The notes under the pieces were generated by a model, which saw nothing but the letters and a program-made list of their open reading frames with translations, ran no database searches and had not been told where the DNA came from. This document shows positions 42,500 to 55,113 of a stretch of DNA of 64,000 nucleotides, piece by piece (the first letter of the stretch is position 1; each line of letters begins with the position of its first letter). The position numbers were made by a program, and so were the translations under genes. The DNA lies in contig CASBWL010000421.1 of NCBI GenBank assembly GCA_949130495.1, positions 186,001 through 250,000 on the forward strand. Reading direction: 5' to 3'. The stretch is from Sambucus nigra. Its lineage: Eukaryota; Streptophyta; Magnoliopsida; Dipsacales; Adoxaceae.

Positions 42500-42525
42500 G
42501 GTCTCCCGATTTCTAGACTTAGGCT
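42500..42525 (+). repeat. 27-bp deletion removing the octamer
   Basis: CTCCCGATTTCTAGACTTAGG joins CCCGATTT directly to CTAGACTTAGG. Landmark spacing is 142 bp (42,465 to 42,607). The lost segment runs from GAGAGTACG to CATATTT, and the TTT at both ends of it is a plausible microhomology. Confidence 0.85.
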
Positions 42526-45430
42526 TAAAAATAAGGCGTTAGAGGGTGAAGATTCGAAACAGCCCCCGAACGACCCCGTGGGTCGCACCAACACCTCCCA
42601 CGGGACAAATATAACTCGTAGGAATCGACCCCGGAGCCGCAGGACTCCCGGTTTGAGAATACGAAGGTAATTTGCATATTTGTAGACTTAGGAAAAACTT
42701 GGCGTTAGTGGGTGAAAACTCAAAACATCCCCCGAACAGCCCCGTGGTTGGCACCAACAGCTCCCATGGGACAAATATTACTCGTAGGAACTGACCCCAC
42801 AACCGCGGGACTCCCGGTTTGAGAATACGATGATAATTGGCATATTTATTGACTTAGGCTTAAAAACATGGCGTTAGAGGGTGAGAACTCGAAACAGCCC
42901 CCGAACGTCCTCGTGGGTGGCATCAACACGTCGCACGGGACCAATGTAACTCGTAGGAACTGACCACACTGCCGCGGGTCTCGGGTTTGAGAGTACGACG
43001 GTAATTTTCATATTTCATGACTTAGGCTTAAAAACATGGCGTTTGAGGGTGACAACTCAAAACTGACCCCGAACGTCCCCGTGGGTGGCACCAACACCTC
43101 CCACGGGCCCAATGTAACTCGTAGGAACTGACCCCACAGCCGCGGGTGTTCCGGTTTGAAAGTACGATGGTAATTTGCATATTTGTAGACTTAGGTTTAA
43201 AAACATGACGTTAGAGGATGAAAACTCGAAATAGCCCCCGAACGACCCCGTGGGTCGCACCAACACCTCCCACGGCACAAATATAACTCGTAGGAATCGA
43301 CCCTGCAGCCGCAGGACTCCCGGTTTGAGAATACGAAGGTAATTTGCATATTTGTAGACTTAGGCAAAACTTGGCGTTAGTGGGTGAAAACTCAAAACAT
43401 CCCCCGAACGGCCCCGTGGTTGGCACCAACACCTCCCACGGGACCAATATAACTCGTAGGAACTGACCCCACAACCGCGGGACTCTCGGTTTGAGAATAC
43501 GATGATAATTTGCATATTTATTGACTTAGGCTTAAAAACATGGCGTTAGAGGGTGAGAACTCGAAACAGCCCCCGAACATCCTCGTGGGTGGCATCAACA
43601 CGTCGCACGGGACCAATGTAACTCGTAGGAACTCACGCCACTGCCGCGGGTCTTCGGTTTGAGAGTACGACGGTAATTTGCATATTTAATGACTTAGGCT
43701 TAAAAACATGGTGTTTGAGAGTGAGAACTCAAAACTGACCCCGAACGTCCCCGTGGGTGGCACCAACACCTCCCACGGGACCAATGTGACTCATAGGAAC
43801 TGACCCCACAGCCGCGGGTCTTCCGGTTTGAAAGTACGACGGTAATTTGCATATTTCTAGACCAAGGCTTACAAACATGTCATTAGAGGGTGAGAACTCG
43901 AAACAGACCCCGGACGTCCCCGTGGGTGGAACCAACACCTCCCACGGGACCAATGTAACTCGTAGGAACTGACCCCTCAGCTGTGGGACTCCCGATTTGA
44001 GAATACGAAGGTAATTTGCATATTTTTAGACTTAGGCAAAACTTGGCGTTAGAGGGTGAAAACTCGTAACAGCCCCCGAACGTCCCCGTGGGTGGCACCA
44101 ACACCTCCCACGGGACCAATGTGACTCATAGAAACTGACCCCACAGTCGCGGTCTCCCGATTTGAGAGTACGGCGGTAATTTGCATATTTCTAGACTTAG
44201 GCATAAAAACATGACGTTAGAGGGTGAAAACTCGAAACAGCCCACGAACGGCCCCGTGGGTGGCACCAACGCCTCTCACGGGACCAATGTGACTCGTAGG
44301 AACTGACCCCACAACCGCGGGTCTCCCGGTTTGAGAATACGACGATAATTTTCATATTTCTTGACTTTGGCTTAAAAACATGGCGTTAGAGGGTGAGAAT
44401 TCGAAAGAACCCCCTAACGTCCCTGTGGGTTTCACCAACACCTGCCACGGGACCAATATAACTCATAGGAAGTGACCCCACAACCGCGGGTCTCCCGATT
44501 TGAGAGTACGACGCTAATTTGCATATTTCATGACTTAGCCTTAAAAACATGGCATTTGAGGGTGAGAACTCGAAACTGACCACGAACGTCCCCGAGGGTG
44601 GCACCAACACCTCCCACGGGACCAATGTAACTCATAAGAACTAGCCCCACAGCCGCGGGACTCCCGGTTTGAGAATACGTCGGTAATTTACATATTTCTA
44701 GACTTAAGGAAAACATGGCGTTAGAGGGTGAAAACTCGAAACAACCCCCGAATGGCCCGTGGGTGGCACCAATACTTCCCATGGGACCAATGTAACTCGT
44801 AGGAACTGACCCCACAGCCGCGGGTCTCTCGTTTTGAGAATACGATGGTAATTTGCTAATTTCTCAACTTAGGCTTAAAAATAAGGCGTTAGAGGGTGAA
44901 AATTCGAAACAGCCCCGAACGTCCCCGTGGGTGGCACCAACACCTCCCACGGGACCAATGTAACTCGTAGGAACTGACCCCATAGCCGTGGGTCTCTCGA
45001 TTTGAGAATACGACAATAATTTTCATATTTCTTAACTTTAGGTTAAAAAAATTGCGTTAGAGGGTGAAAACTCGAAACAGCCCCCGAACGTCCCCGTGGG
45101 TGGTACCAACACCTCCCACTGGACCAATGTTACTCGTAGGAACTGACCCCACAATCGCGGGTTTCCCGATTTGAGAGTACGACGATAATTTTCATATTTT
45201 TAGACTTAGGTTTAAAAACATGACGTTAGAGGGTGAAAACTCGAAACAGCCCCCGAACGACCCCGTGGGTCGCACTAACACCTCCCACAGGACAAATATA
45301 ACTCGTAGGAATCAACCCCGCAGCTGCAGGACTCCCGGTTTGAGAATACGAAGGTAATTTGCATATTTGTTGACCTAGTCTTAAAAACATGACGTTAGAT
45401 GGTGAATACTCCAAACAGCCCCCGAACGGC

Positions 45431-45460
45431 CCCATGGGTGGCACCAACACCTCCCATGGG
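45431..45460. repeat. Palindrome with matched changes in both arms
   Basis: The left arm reads CCCATGGGTGG and the right arm CCTCCCATGGG, so the G-to-A change in the left arm is matched by C-to-T in the right arm and full outer pairing is kept. This is the one clear paired change I found. One-sided changes such as CCCATGGG in the right arm only are much commoner. Confidence 0.8.
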
Positions 45461-46470
45461 ACCAATGTAACTCGTAAGAACTGACCCCGCAGCCGTGGGA
45501 CTCCCGGTTTGAGAATAAGAAGGTAAATTGCATATTTCTATACCTAGGCTTGAAAAATTGACGTTCGATGGTGAAAACTCGAAACAGCCCCCGAACGACC
45601 CCATGGGTGGAATCAACACCTCCCACGAGACCAATGTAACTCGTAGGAACTGACCCCGTAGCCGCGGGACTCCCGGTTTGTGAATACGAAGGTAATTTTC
45701 ATATTTCTAGACTTAAGTCAAACTTGGCGTTAGAGGGTGAAAACTCATAACAGCCCCCGAACGGCCCCGTGGGTGGCACCAACACCTCCCACGGAACCAA
45801 TGTGACTCGTAGGAACTGACCCCACAGCTGCGGGTCTCCCGATTTGAGAGTACGGCGGTAATTTGTATATTTCTAGACTTAGGCTTAAAATCATGACGTT
45901 AGAGGGTGAAAACTCAAAATAACCCCCGAAGGTCCCCGTGGGTGGCCCCAACACCTCCCACTGGACCAATGTAACTCGTAGGAACTGACCCCACAGCCGC
46001 GGGTCTCCCGGTTTGAGAGTACGAAGGTAATTTGCATATTTCAGGACCTAGGCTTAAAAACATGACGTTAGAGGGTGAAAACCCGAAATAGAAGCTTAAC
46101 GGCCCGGTGGGTGGCACCAACACCTCCCACGGGACCAATGTAACTCGTTGGAACTGACCCCGCAGCCGTGGGACTCCCTGTTGGAGAATACAAAGGTAAT
46201 TTGCATATTTCTAGACTTAGGCAAAACTTGGCATTAGAGGTTGAAAACTCGAAACAGCCCCCGAACGGCCCCGTGGGTGGCACCAACTCCTCCCACGGGA
46301 CCAATGTAACTCGTAGGAACTCACCCCGCAGCCATAGAACTCCCGATTTGAGAATACGACAAAAATTTGCATATTTCTGGACATAGGCTTAAAAAATGGC
46401 GTTAGAGGGTGATAACTCTAAACAGCCCCCGAACGTCCCAGTGGGTGGCACCAACAACTCCCACGGGACC

Positions 46471-46623
46471 AATATAACTCATAGGATTTGAACCCACAAT
46501 CGCGGTTCACCCGGTTTGAGAGTACGACAGTAACTTTGGCTTAAAAACATGGCTTTAGAGGGTGAGAACTCGAAACAGCCCCCGAACGTCCCAATGGGTG
46601 GCACCAACACCTCCCACGGGACC
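46471..46623 (+). repeat. 153-bp monomer lacking the octamer (copy 1 of 6)
   Basis: Landmark to landmark is 153 bp (46,470 to 46,623). GAGTACGACAGTAA runs directly into CTTTGGCTTAAAAAC at about 46,533, so 16 bp including most of TTTGCATATTTCTAGA are missing. It is preceded by ATAGGATTTGAACCCAC, a variant of the usual GTAGGAACTGACCCCAC that goes with this monomer type. Confidence 0.88.
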
Positions 46624-46959
46624 AATGTCTCTCGTAGGAACTGACCCCACAGCCGCGGGTCTCCCGGTTTGAGAGTACGATGGTAATTCGCTTATTTCTA
46701 AACCTAGGCCCAAAAACATGATGTTAGAGGGTGAAAACTCGAAACAGCCCCCGAATGGCCAGGTGGGTGGCACCAACACCTCCCACGGGACCAATGTAAC
46801 TCGTAGGAACTGACCTTACAGCTGCGGGACTCCCGGTTTAAGAGTACGACGGTAATTTGCATATTTCTAGACTTAGGCTTAAAAACATGACGTTAGAGGG
46901 TGAAAACTCGAAATAGCCCCGAACGGCCCCGTGGGTGGCACCAACACCTCCCACGGGAC

Positions 46960-49100
46960 CAATGTAACTCGTACGAACTGGCCCCGCAGTTGCGAGACTC
47001 CCAGTTTGAGAATACGAAGGTAAATTGCATATTTCTAGTCTTAGGCAAAACATGGCATTAGAGGGTGAAAACTCAAAACAGCCCCCGAACGGCCCCGTGG
47101 GTGGCAGCAACACCTCCCACGGGACCAATGTAACTCGTAGGAACTGACCCCATAGTCGCGGGACTCCCGGTTTGAGAGTACAACGATAATTTGCATATTT
47201 CTAGACTTAGGCTTAAAAACATGACGTTAGAGGGTGAAAACTCGAGACAGCCCCGAACGTTCCCGTGGGGGGCACTAACACCTCCCACGGGACCAATGTA
47301 ACTCGTAGGAACTGACTCCACAGCCGTGGGTCTCCCGGTTTGAGAGTACGATTGTAATTTGCATATTTCTAGACCTAGGCTTAAAAACATGACGTTAGAG
47401 GGTGAAAACTCAAAACAGACCCCGAACGGCCCCGTGGGTGGCACCAACACCTCCATAGCGACCAATGTAACTCAGAGGAACTGACCCCACAGTCGTGGGA
47501 CTCCCGGTTTGAGAATACAAGGGTAATTTGCATATTTTTAGACTTAAGGAAAACTTGGCGTTAGAGGGTGAAAACTCGAAACATCCCCCGAACGGCCCCG
47601 TGGGTCTCACCAGCACCTCCCACGGGACCAATGTAAATCGTAGGAACTGACCCCGCAGCCGTGGAACTCCTGGTTTGAGAATACGACAATAATTTGCATA
47701 TTTCTAGATTTAGGCTTAAAAACATGGTGTTAGAGGGTGAGAACTCGAAACAGCCCCCGAACGTCCCCGTGGGTGGCACCAACAGCTCGCACGGGACCAA
47801 TGTAACTCGTAGGAACTGACCCCACAGCCGCGGGACTCCCGGTTTGAGAGTACGACGGTAATTTTCCTATTTCTTGACTTAGGCTAAAAAACATGGCTTT
47901 AGAGGGTGAAAATCGAAACAGCTCCCGAACGTCCCTGTGGGTGGCACCAGCACCTCCCACGGGACAAATGTAACTCATAGCACCTGACCCCACAGCCGCA
48001 AGTCTCGCGGTTTGAGAGTACGACGGTAATTTGCATATTTCACGATTTAGGCTTAAAAACATGGCGTTAGAGGGTGAAAACTGGAAACTGACCCAGAACG
48101 TCCCCGTGGGTGGCACCAACACCTCCCACGGGACCAATGTAACTCGTAGGAACTGACGCCGCAGCAGTGGGACTCCCTGTTTGAGAATACGAAGGTAATT
48201 TGCATATTTCTAGACCTAGGCTTAAAAACATGATGTTAGAGGGTGAAAACTCGAAACAGCCCCCGAACGGCCCCGTGGGTGGCACCAACACCTCCCACGG
48301 GACCAATGTAACTCGTAGGAACTGACCCCGCAGCCCCAGAACTCCCGATTTGAGAATACGACAATAATTTGCATATTTGTGGTCATTGGCTTAAAAAATG
48401 GCGTTACAGGGTGAAAACTCGAAACGGCCCCCGAACGGCCCCGTGGGTGGCAGCAACACCTCCTACGGGATGAATTTAACTCGTAGGAACTGACCCCACA
48501 GTCGCGGGACACCCGGTTTGAGAGTACAACGGTAATCTGCATATTTCTATACTTAGGCTTAAAAACATGTCGTTAGAGGGTAAAAACTAGAAACAACCCC
48601 GAACGTTCCCGTGGGGGCCACTAACACCTCCCACGGGACCAATGTAACTCGAAGGAACTGACTCCACAGCCGTGGGTCTCCCGGTTTGAGAGTACGATGG
48701 TAATTTGCATATTTCTAGACCTAGGCTTAAAAACAAGACGTTAGAGGGTGAAAACTCAAAAGAGACCCCGAACGGCCCCGTGGGTGGAACCAACACCTCC
48801 CACGCGACCAATACAACTCGTAGGAACTGCCCCCGCAGCCGTGGGACTCTCGATTTGAGAATACAAAGGTAATTTCCATATTTCTAGACTTAGGCAAAAC
48901 ATGGCGTTAGAGGGTGAAAACTCAAAACATACCCAAAACGGCCTCGTGGGTGGCACCAACACCACCCACGGGACCAATGTAACTCGTACGAACTGACCCC
49001 GCAGCTGCAGGACCCCCGGTTAGAGAGTACATCGGTAATTTGCATATTTCTAGACTTAAGCAAAACATGGCGTTAGAGAGTGAAAACTCGAAACAGCCCC
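46960..49100 (+). repeat. Domain III higher-order unit, copy 1 (~2.18-kb period)
   Basis: It matches the next unit at an offset of 2,181 bp in its left part (GGCCCCG at 46,980 and 49,161) and 2,012 bp in its right part. Shared variants include TCTAGTCTTAGGCAAAACATGGCATTAG, CCGTGGGGGGCACTAAC, ACCTCCATAG (a shortened right arm), TCACCAGCACC, and GCAGCAACACCTCCTACGGG. The change of offset shows one monomer more here than in copy 2. Confidence 0.82.
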
Positions 49101-49140
49101 CGAACGACCCCGTGGTTGGCACCAACACCTCCCACGGGAC

Positions 49141-51115
49141 CAATGTGACTCGTAGGAACTGGCCCCGTAGCCGCGAGACTCCCGGTTTGAGAATACGAAG
49201 GTAATTTGCATATTTCTAGTCTTAGGCAAAACATGGCATTAGAGGGTGAAAACTCAAAACAGCCCCCGAACAGCCCCGTGGGTGGCACCAACACCTCCCA
49301 CGGGACCAATGTAACTCGTAGGAACTGACCCCATAGTCGCGGGACTCCCGGTTTGAGAGTACACCTGTAATTTGCCTATTTCTAGACATAGGCTTAAAAA
49401 CATGACGTTAGAGGGTGAAAACTCGAAACAGCCCCGAACGTTCCTGTGGGGGGCACTAACACCTCCCACGGGACCAATGTAACTCGTAGGAACTGACTCC
49501 ACAGCCGTGGGTCTCCCGGTTTGAGAGTACGTTGGTAATTTGTATATTTCTAGACCTAGGCTTAAAAACCTGACGTTAGAGGGTGAAAACTCAAAACAGA
49601 CCCCGAACGGCCCCGTGGGTGGCACCAACACCTCCATAGAGACCAATGTAACTCAGAGGAACTGACCCCACAGTCGTGGGACTCCCGGTTTGAGAATACA
49701 AGGGTAATTTGCATATTTTTGGACTTAAGCAAAACTTGGCGTTAGAGGGTGAAAACTCGAAACAGCCCCCGAACGGCCCCGTGGGTGTCACCAGCACCTC
49801 CCACGGGACCAATGTAAATCGTAGGAACTGACCCCGCAGCCGTGGAACTCCTAGTTTGAGAATACGACAATAATTTGCATATTTCTAGATTTAGGCTTAA
49901 AAACATGGTGTTAGAGGGTGAGAACTCGAAAAAGGCCCCCGAACGTCCCCGTGGGTGGCACCAACACCTCGCACGAGACCAATGTAACTCGTAGGAACTG
50001 ACTCCACAGCCGCGGGACTCCCAGTTTGAGAGTACGACGGTAATTTTCCTATTTCTTGACTTAGGCTAAAAAACATGGCTTTAGAGGGTGAGAACTCGAA
50101 ACAGCTCCCGAACGTCCCTGTGGGTGGCACCAACACCTCCCACGGGACAAATGTAACTCATAGCAACTGACCCCACAGCCGCAAGTCTCGTGGTTTGAGA
50201 GTACGACGGAAATTTGCATATTCCACGATTTAGGCTTAAAAACATGGCGTTAGAGGGTGAAAACTGGAAACTGACCCAGAACGTCCCCGTGGCTGGCACC
50301 AACACCTCCCACGGGGCCAATGTAACTCATAGGAACTGACGCCGCAGCAGTGGGACTCCCTGTTTGAGAATACGAAGGCAATTTGCATATTTCTAGACTT
50401 AGGCAAAACATGGCGTTAGAGAGTGAAAACTCAAAACAGCGCCCGAACGGCCCCGTGGGTGGCAGCAACACCTCCTACGGGATCAATTTAACTTGTAGGA
50501 ACTGACCCCACAGTCGCGGGACACCCGATTTGAGAGTACAACAGTAATCTGCATATTTCTATACTTAGGCTTAAAAACATGACGTTAGAGGGTAAAAACT
50601 AGAAACAACCCCGAACGTTCCCGTGGGGGCCACTAACACCTCCCACGGGACCAATGTAACTCGAAGGAACTGACTCCACAGCCGTGGGTCTCCCGGTTTG
50701 AGAGTACGATGGTAATTTGCATATTTCTAGACCTAGGCTTAAAAACAAGACGTTAGAGGGTGAAAACTCAAAAGAGACCCCGAACAGCCCCGTGGGTGGC
50801 ACCAACACCTCCCACGCGACCAATACAACTCGTAGGAACTGCCCCCGCAGCCGTGGGACTCCCGATTTGAGAATACAAAGGTAATTTGGATATTTCTAGA
50901 CTTAGGCAAAACATGGCGTTAGAGGGTGAAAACTCAAAACATACCCAAAACGGCCCCGTGGGTGGCCCCAACACCTCCCACGGGACCAATGTAACTCGTA
51001 CGAACTGACCCCGCAGCCGCAGGACACCCGGTTAGAGAGTACATCGGTAATTTGCATATTTCTAGACTTAAGCAAAACATGGCGTTAGAGAGTTAAAACT
51101 CGAAATAGCCCCTGA
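49141..51115 (+). repeat. Domain III higher-order unit, copy 2 (one monomer shorter)
   Basis: Tandem neighbour of 46,960-49,100. Around 50,390-50,410 the sequence goes from TCTAGACTTAGG straight to CAAAACATGGCGTTAGAGAG. In copy 1 an extra monomer with CAGCCCCAGAACTCCC lies at this place (about 48,220-48,400). Beyond 51,115 the similarity to copy 1 stops. Confidence 0.82.
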
Positions 51116-52331
51116 ACAACCCCGTGGGTGGCACCAACACCTCCCACGGGACCAATGTAACTCGTAGGAACTGACCCCACGGCCGTGGATCTATCGATTT
51201 GAGAATACGACAATAATTTGCATATTTCTTGACATAGGATTAAAAACATGGCGTTAGAGGTTGAAAGCTTGAAACATCCCCCGAACGTCCCCGGGGGTGG
51301 CACCAACACCTCCCACGGGACCAATGTAACTCGTAGGAACTGACCCTATAGTCGCGGGTCTTCCGGTTTGAGAGTACGACGGTAATTTGCTTATTTCTAG
51401 ACTTAGAGTTAAAAACATGGCGTTAGCGGGTGAAAGCTCAAAACAGCCCCCGAACGGCTCCGTGGGTGGCACCAACACCTCCCACGGGACCATTGTAACT
51501 TATAGGAACTGACCCCGCAGCCGCGGAACTCTCGATTTGAGAATATGACAATAATTTACATATTTCTGGACTTAGGCTTAAAAAATGGCGTTAGAGGGTG
51601 ATAACTCTAAACTGACCCCAAACGTCCCCGTGGGTGGCACCAACACCTCCCACGAGACCATTGTTACTCGTAGGAACTGAGCCCACACCCGCGGGACTCC
51701 CAGTTTAAGATTATGACGGTAATTTATATATTTCTAGACTTAGGCTTAATAACATGACGTTAGAGGGTGAAAACTCGAAATAACCCCCGAAGGTCCCCGT
51801 GGGTGGCACCAACACCTCCCACTGGACCAATGTAACTCGTAGGAACTAACCCCACAGCCGTGGGTCTCCCGGTTTGAGAGTACGATGATAATTTGCGTAT
51901 TTCTAGACCTAGGCTTAAAACCATGACGTTAGAGGGTAAAAACTCGAAACAGCCCCCGAACGGCCCCGTGGGTGGCACCAACACCTCCCACGGGACCAAT
52001 GTAACTCGTAGGAACTGACCCTGCAGCCGTGGGACTCCCGGTTTTAGAATACAACGGTAATTTGCATATTTCTATACTTAGGCAAAACGTGGCGTTAGAG
52101 GGTGAAAACTCAAATCAGCCCCAGAACGGCCCTGTGGGGGGCACCAACACCTCCCACGGGACCAATGTAACTCGTAGGAACTGACCCCATAGCCACTGAA
52201 CTCCCAATTTGAGAATACGATAATAATTTGCATATTACTGGACTTAGTCTTAAAAAATTGCGTTAGAGGGTGATAACTCCAAACAGCCCCCGAACGTCCC
52301 AGTGGGTGGCACCAACACCTCCCACGGGACC

Positions 52332-52484
52332 AGTGTAACTCATAGGATTTGAACCCACAGTCACGGGTTGCCCGATTTGAGAGTACGACGGTGACTTTGG
52401 CTTATAAACATGGATTTAGAGGGTGAGAAGTCGAAACAGCCCCCGAACGACCCAATGGGTGGCACCAACACCTTCCACGGGACC
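52332..52484 (+). repeat. 153-bp monomer lacking the octamer (copy 2 of 6)
   Basis: Landmark spacing is 153 bp (52,331 to 52,484). GAGTACGACGGTGA joins CTTTGGCTTATAAAC at about 52,394. The ATAGGATTTGAACCCAC variant is present, and the following landmark reads ACCAATGTATCTCG, as in several sister copies. Confidence 0.88.
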
Positions 52485-52724
52485 AATGTATCTCGTAGGA
52501 ACTGACGCCACAGCCGCGGGTCTCCCAGTTTGAGAGTACGACGGTAATTTGCATGTTTTAGACCTAGGCCTAAAAACATGATGTTAGAGGGTGAAAACTC
52601 AAAACAGCCCCCGAATGGCCCGGTGGGTGGCACCAACATCACCCACGGGACCAATGTAACTTGTAGGAACTGACCCCGCAGCCGCGGGACTCCCGGTTTG
52701 AGAGTACGTTGGTAATTTGCATAT

Positions 52725-52760
52725 TTCTATACTTAGGCTTCATTCTCGTGGGTGGCACTA
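52725..52760 (+). repeat. 44-bp deletion of a monomer head
   Basis: CTATACTTAGGCTT is followed directly by CATTCTCGTGGGTGGCAC, so the head and variable C-rich segment are missing and only the palindrome onward remains. Landmark spacing is 125 bp (52,652 to 52,777), the shortest I measured in the window. Confidence 0.82.
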
Positions 52761-52939
52761 ACACCTCCCACGGGACCAATGTAACTCGTAGGAACTGACT
52801 CCATAGCCGTGGGTCTCCCGGTTTGGGAGTAAGACTGTAATTTGCATATTTCTAAACATGGGCTTAAAAACATGACGTTAGAGGGTGAAAACTCGAAACA
52901 GCCCCCGAACGGCCCCGTGGGTGGCACCAACACCTCCCA

Positions 52940-54220
52940 CGGGACCAATGTAACTCGTAGGAACTGGCCCCGCAGCCGCGAGACTCCCGGTTTGAGAATA
53001 CGAAGGTAATTTGCATATTTCTAGTCTTAGGCAAAACATGGCATTAGAGGGTGAAAACTCAAAACAGCCCCCGAACGGCCCCGTGGGTGGAACCAACACC
53101 TCATACGGGACCAATGTAACTCGTAGGAACTGATCCCACAGTCGTGGGACTCCCGGTTTGAGAGTACAACGGTAATTTGCATATTTCTAGACTTAGGCTT
53201 AAAAACATGACGTTAGAGGGTGAAAACTCGAAACAGCCCCGAACGTTCCCGTGGGGGGCACTAACACCTACCACGGGACCAATGTAACTCGTAGGAATGG
53301 ACTCCATAGCTGTGGGTCTCCCGGTTTGAGAGTACGATGGTAATTTGCATATTTATTGACCTAGGCTTAAAAACATGACGTTAGAGGGTGAAAACTCAAA
53401 ACAGACCCCGAACAGCCACGTGGGTGGCACCAACACCTCCCACGCGACCAATCTAACTCGTAGGAACTGACCCCGCAGTCGTGGGACTCCCGGTTTGAGA
53501 ATACAAGGGTAATTTCCATATTTCTATACTTAGGCAAAACTTGGCGTTAGAGGGTGAAAACTCGAAACAGCCCCCGAACGGCCCCGTGGGTGTCACCAGC
53601 ACCTCCCCCGGGACCAATGTAAATCGTAGGAACTGACCTCGCAGCCGCGGAACTCCTGGTTTGAGAATACGACAATAATTTGCATATTTCTAGATTTAGC
53701 CTTAAAAACATGGTGTTAGAGGGTGAGAACTCGAAACAGCCGTTGAACGTCCCCGTGGGTGGCATCAACACCTCGCACGGGACCAATGTAACTCGTAGGA
53801 ATTGACCCCACAGCCGCGGGACTCCCGATTTGAGAGTACGGCGGTAATTTTCCTATTTCTTGACTTATGCTAAAAAACGTGGCTTTAGAGGGTGAGAACT
53901 CGAAACAGCTCCCGAACGTCCCTGTGGGTGGCACCAACGCCTCCCACGGGACCAATGTAACTTATAGGAACTGACCCCACAGCCGCAAGTCTCCCGGTTT
54001 GAGAGTACGACGGTAATTTGCATATTTCACGACTTAGGCTTAAAAACATGGCGTTAGAGGGTGAAAACTCGAAACTGACCCCGAACGTCCCCGTGGGTGG
54101 CACCAACACCTCCCACGGGACCAATGTAACTCGTAGGAACTAACGCCGCAGCAGTGGGACTCCCGGTTTGAGAATACGAAGGTAATTTGCATATTTCTGG
54201 ACTTAGGCAAAACATGGTGT
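52940..54220 (+). repeat. Partial third copy of the domain III higher-order unit
   Basis: It matches 49,141 to about 50,420 at an offset of 3,804 bp, including TCTAGTCTTAGGCAAAACATGGCATTAG, CCGTGGGGGGCACTAAC, GTCACCAGCACC and the GCCGCAGCAGTGGGACTCCC monomer. The ACCTCCATAG shortened arm of the other two copies is absent here (ACCTCCCACGCG instead). Confidence 0.75.
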
Positions 54221-54960
54221 TAGAGGGTGAAAACTCAAAACATCCCCCGAACGGCCCCGTGGGGGGCACCAACACCTCCCACGGGACCAATGTAACTCGT
54301 ACGAACTGACCCCCCAGCCACGGGACTCCCGGTTTGATAATACGTCGGTAATTTTCATATTTCTAGACTTAAACAAAACATGGCGTTAGAGAGTGAAAAC
54401 TCGACACAGCCCCCGAACGAGCTCGTGGGTGGCACCAACACCTCCCACGGGACCAATGTAACTCGTAGGAACTGACCCAACAGCTGTGGATCTCCCGATT
54501 TGAGAACACAATGATTATTTGCATATTTCTTGACTTAGTCTTAAAAACATGGCGTTAGAGGGTGACAGCTTGAAACATCCCCCGAACGTCCCCGTGGGTG
54601 GCACCAACACCTCCCACGGGACCAATGTAACTTGTAGGAACTGACCCTACAGCCACGGGTCTGCCGGTTTGAGAGTACGACGGTAATTTTCTTATTTCTA
54701 GACTTAGACTTAAAAACATTGTGTTAGCGGGTGAAATCTCAAAACAGCCCCCGAACGGCCCCGTGGGTGGCACCAACACCTCCCACGGGACCAATGTAAC
54801 TTATAGGAACTGGCCCCACAGCCGCGAAACTCCCAGTTTGAGAATATGACAATAATTTGCATACTTCTGGACTTAGGCTTAAAAAATGGCGTTAGAGGGT
54901 GATAACTCTAAACAACCCCCGAATGTTCTCGCGGGTGGCACCAACACCTCCCACGGGACC

Positions 54961-55113
54961 AATGTAACTCTTAGGATTTGAACCCACAGCCGCGGGTCTC
55001 CCGGTTTGAGAGTACCACGGTGACTTAGGCTTAAAAACATGGATTTAGAAGGTGAGAACTCGAAACAGCTCCCGAACGTCCCCATGGGTGGCACCAACAC
55101 CTCCCACGGGACC
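54961..55113 (+). repeat. 153-bp monomer lacking the octamer (copy 3 of 6)
   Basis: Landmark spacing is 153 bp (54,960 to 55,113). GAGTACCACGGTGA joins CTTAGGCTTAAAAAC at about 55,022. TTAGGATTTGAACCCAC precedes it. The following landmark is the ordinary ACCAATGTAACTCG, unlike most sister copies. Confidence 0.88.

Larger units (their letters stand above)
14750..45400 (+). repeat. Array domain II: ~1.68-kb (10-mer) higher-order repeat
   Basis: A monomer with GTGGGTTTCACCAACACC, followed by ACCAATATAACTCATAGGAAGTG, marks the period. I find it at about 15,302, 16,983, 18,664, 20,329 (CGG variant), 22,685, 26,055, 29,623, 31,472, 32,817, 35,216, 37,065, 38,410, 40,429, 42,101 and 44,425. Several intervals are 1,665-1,681 bp, or 10 monomers; others are about 8, 11, 12, 14, 20 and 21 monomers, so units have been gained and lost. 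Other reproducible members are ACCAATGTGACTCG monomers, GCCTCTCACGGG monomers, TTAAAAATAAGGCG heads and a CTTTAGGCTAAAAAAAATGG head. Limits are approximate. Confidence 0.85.
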
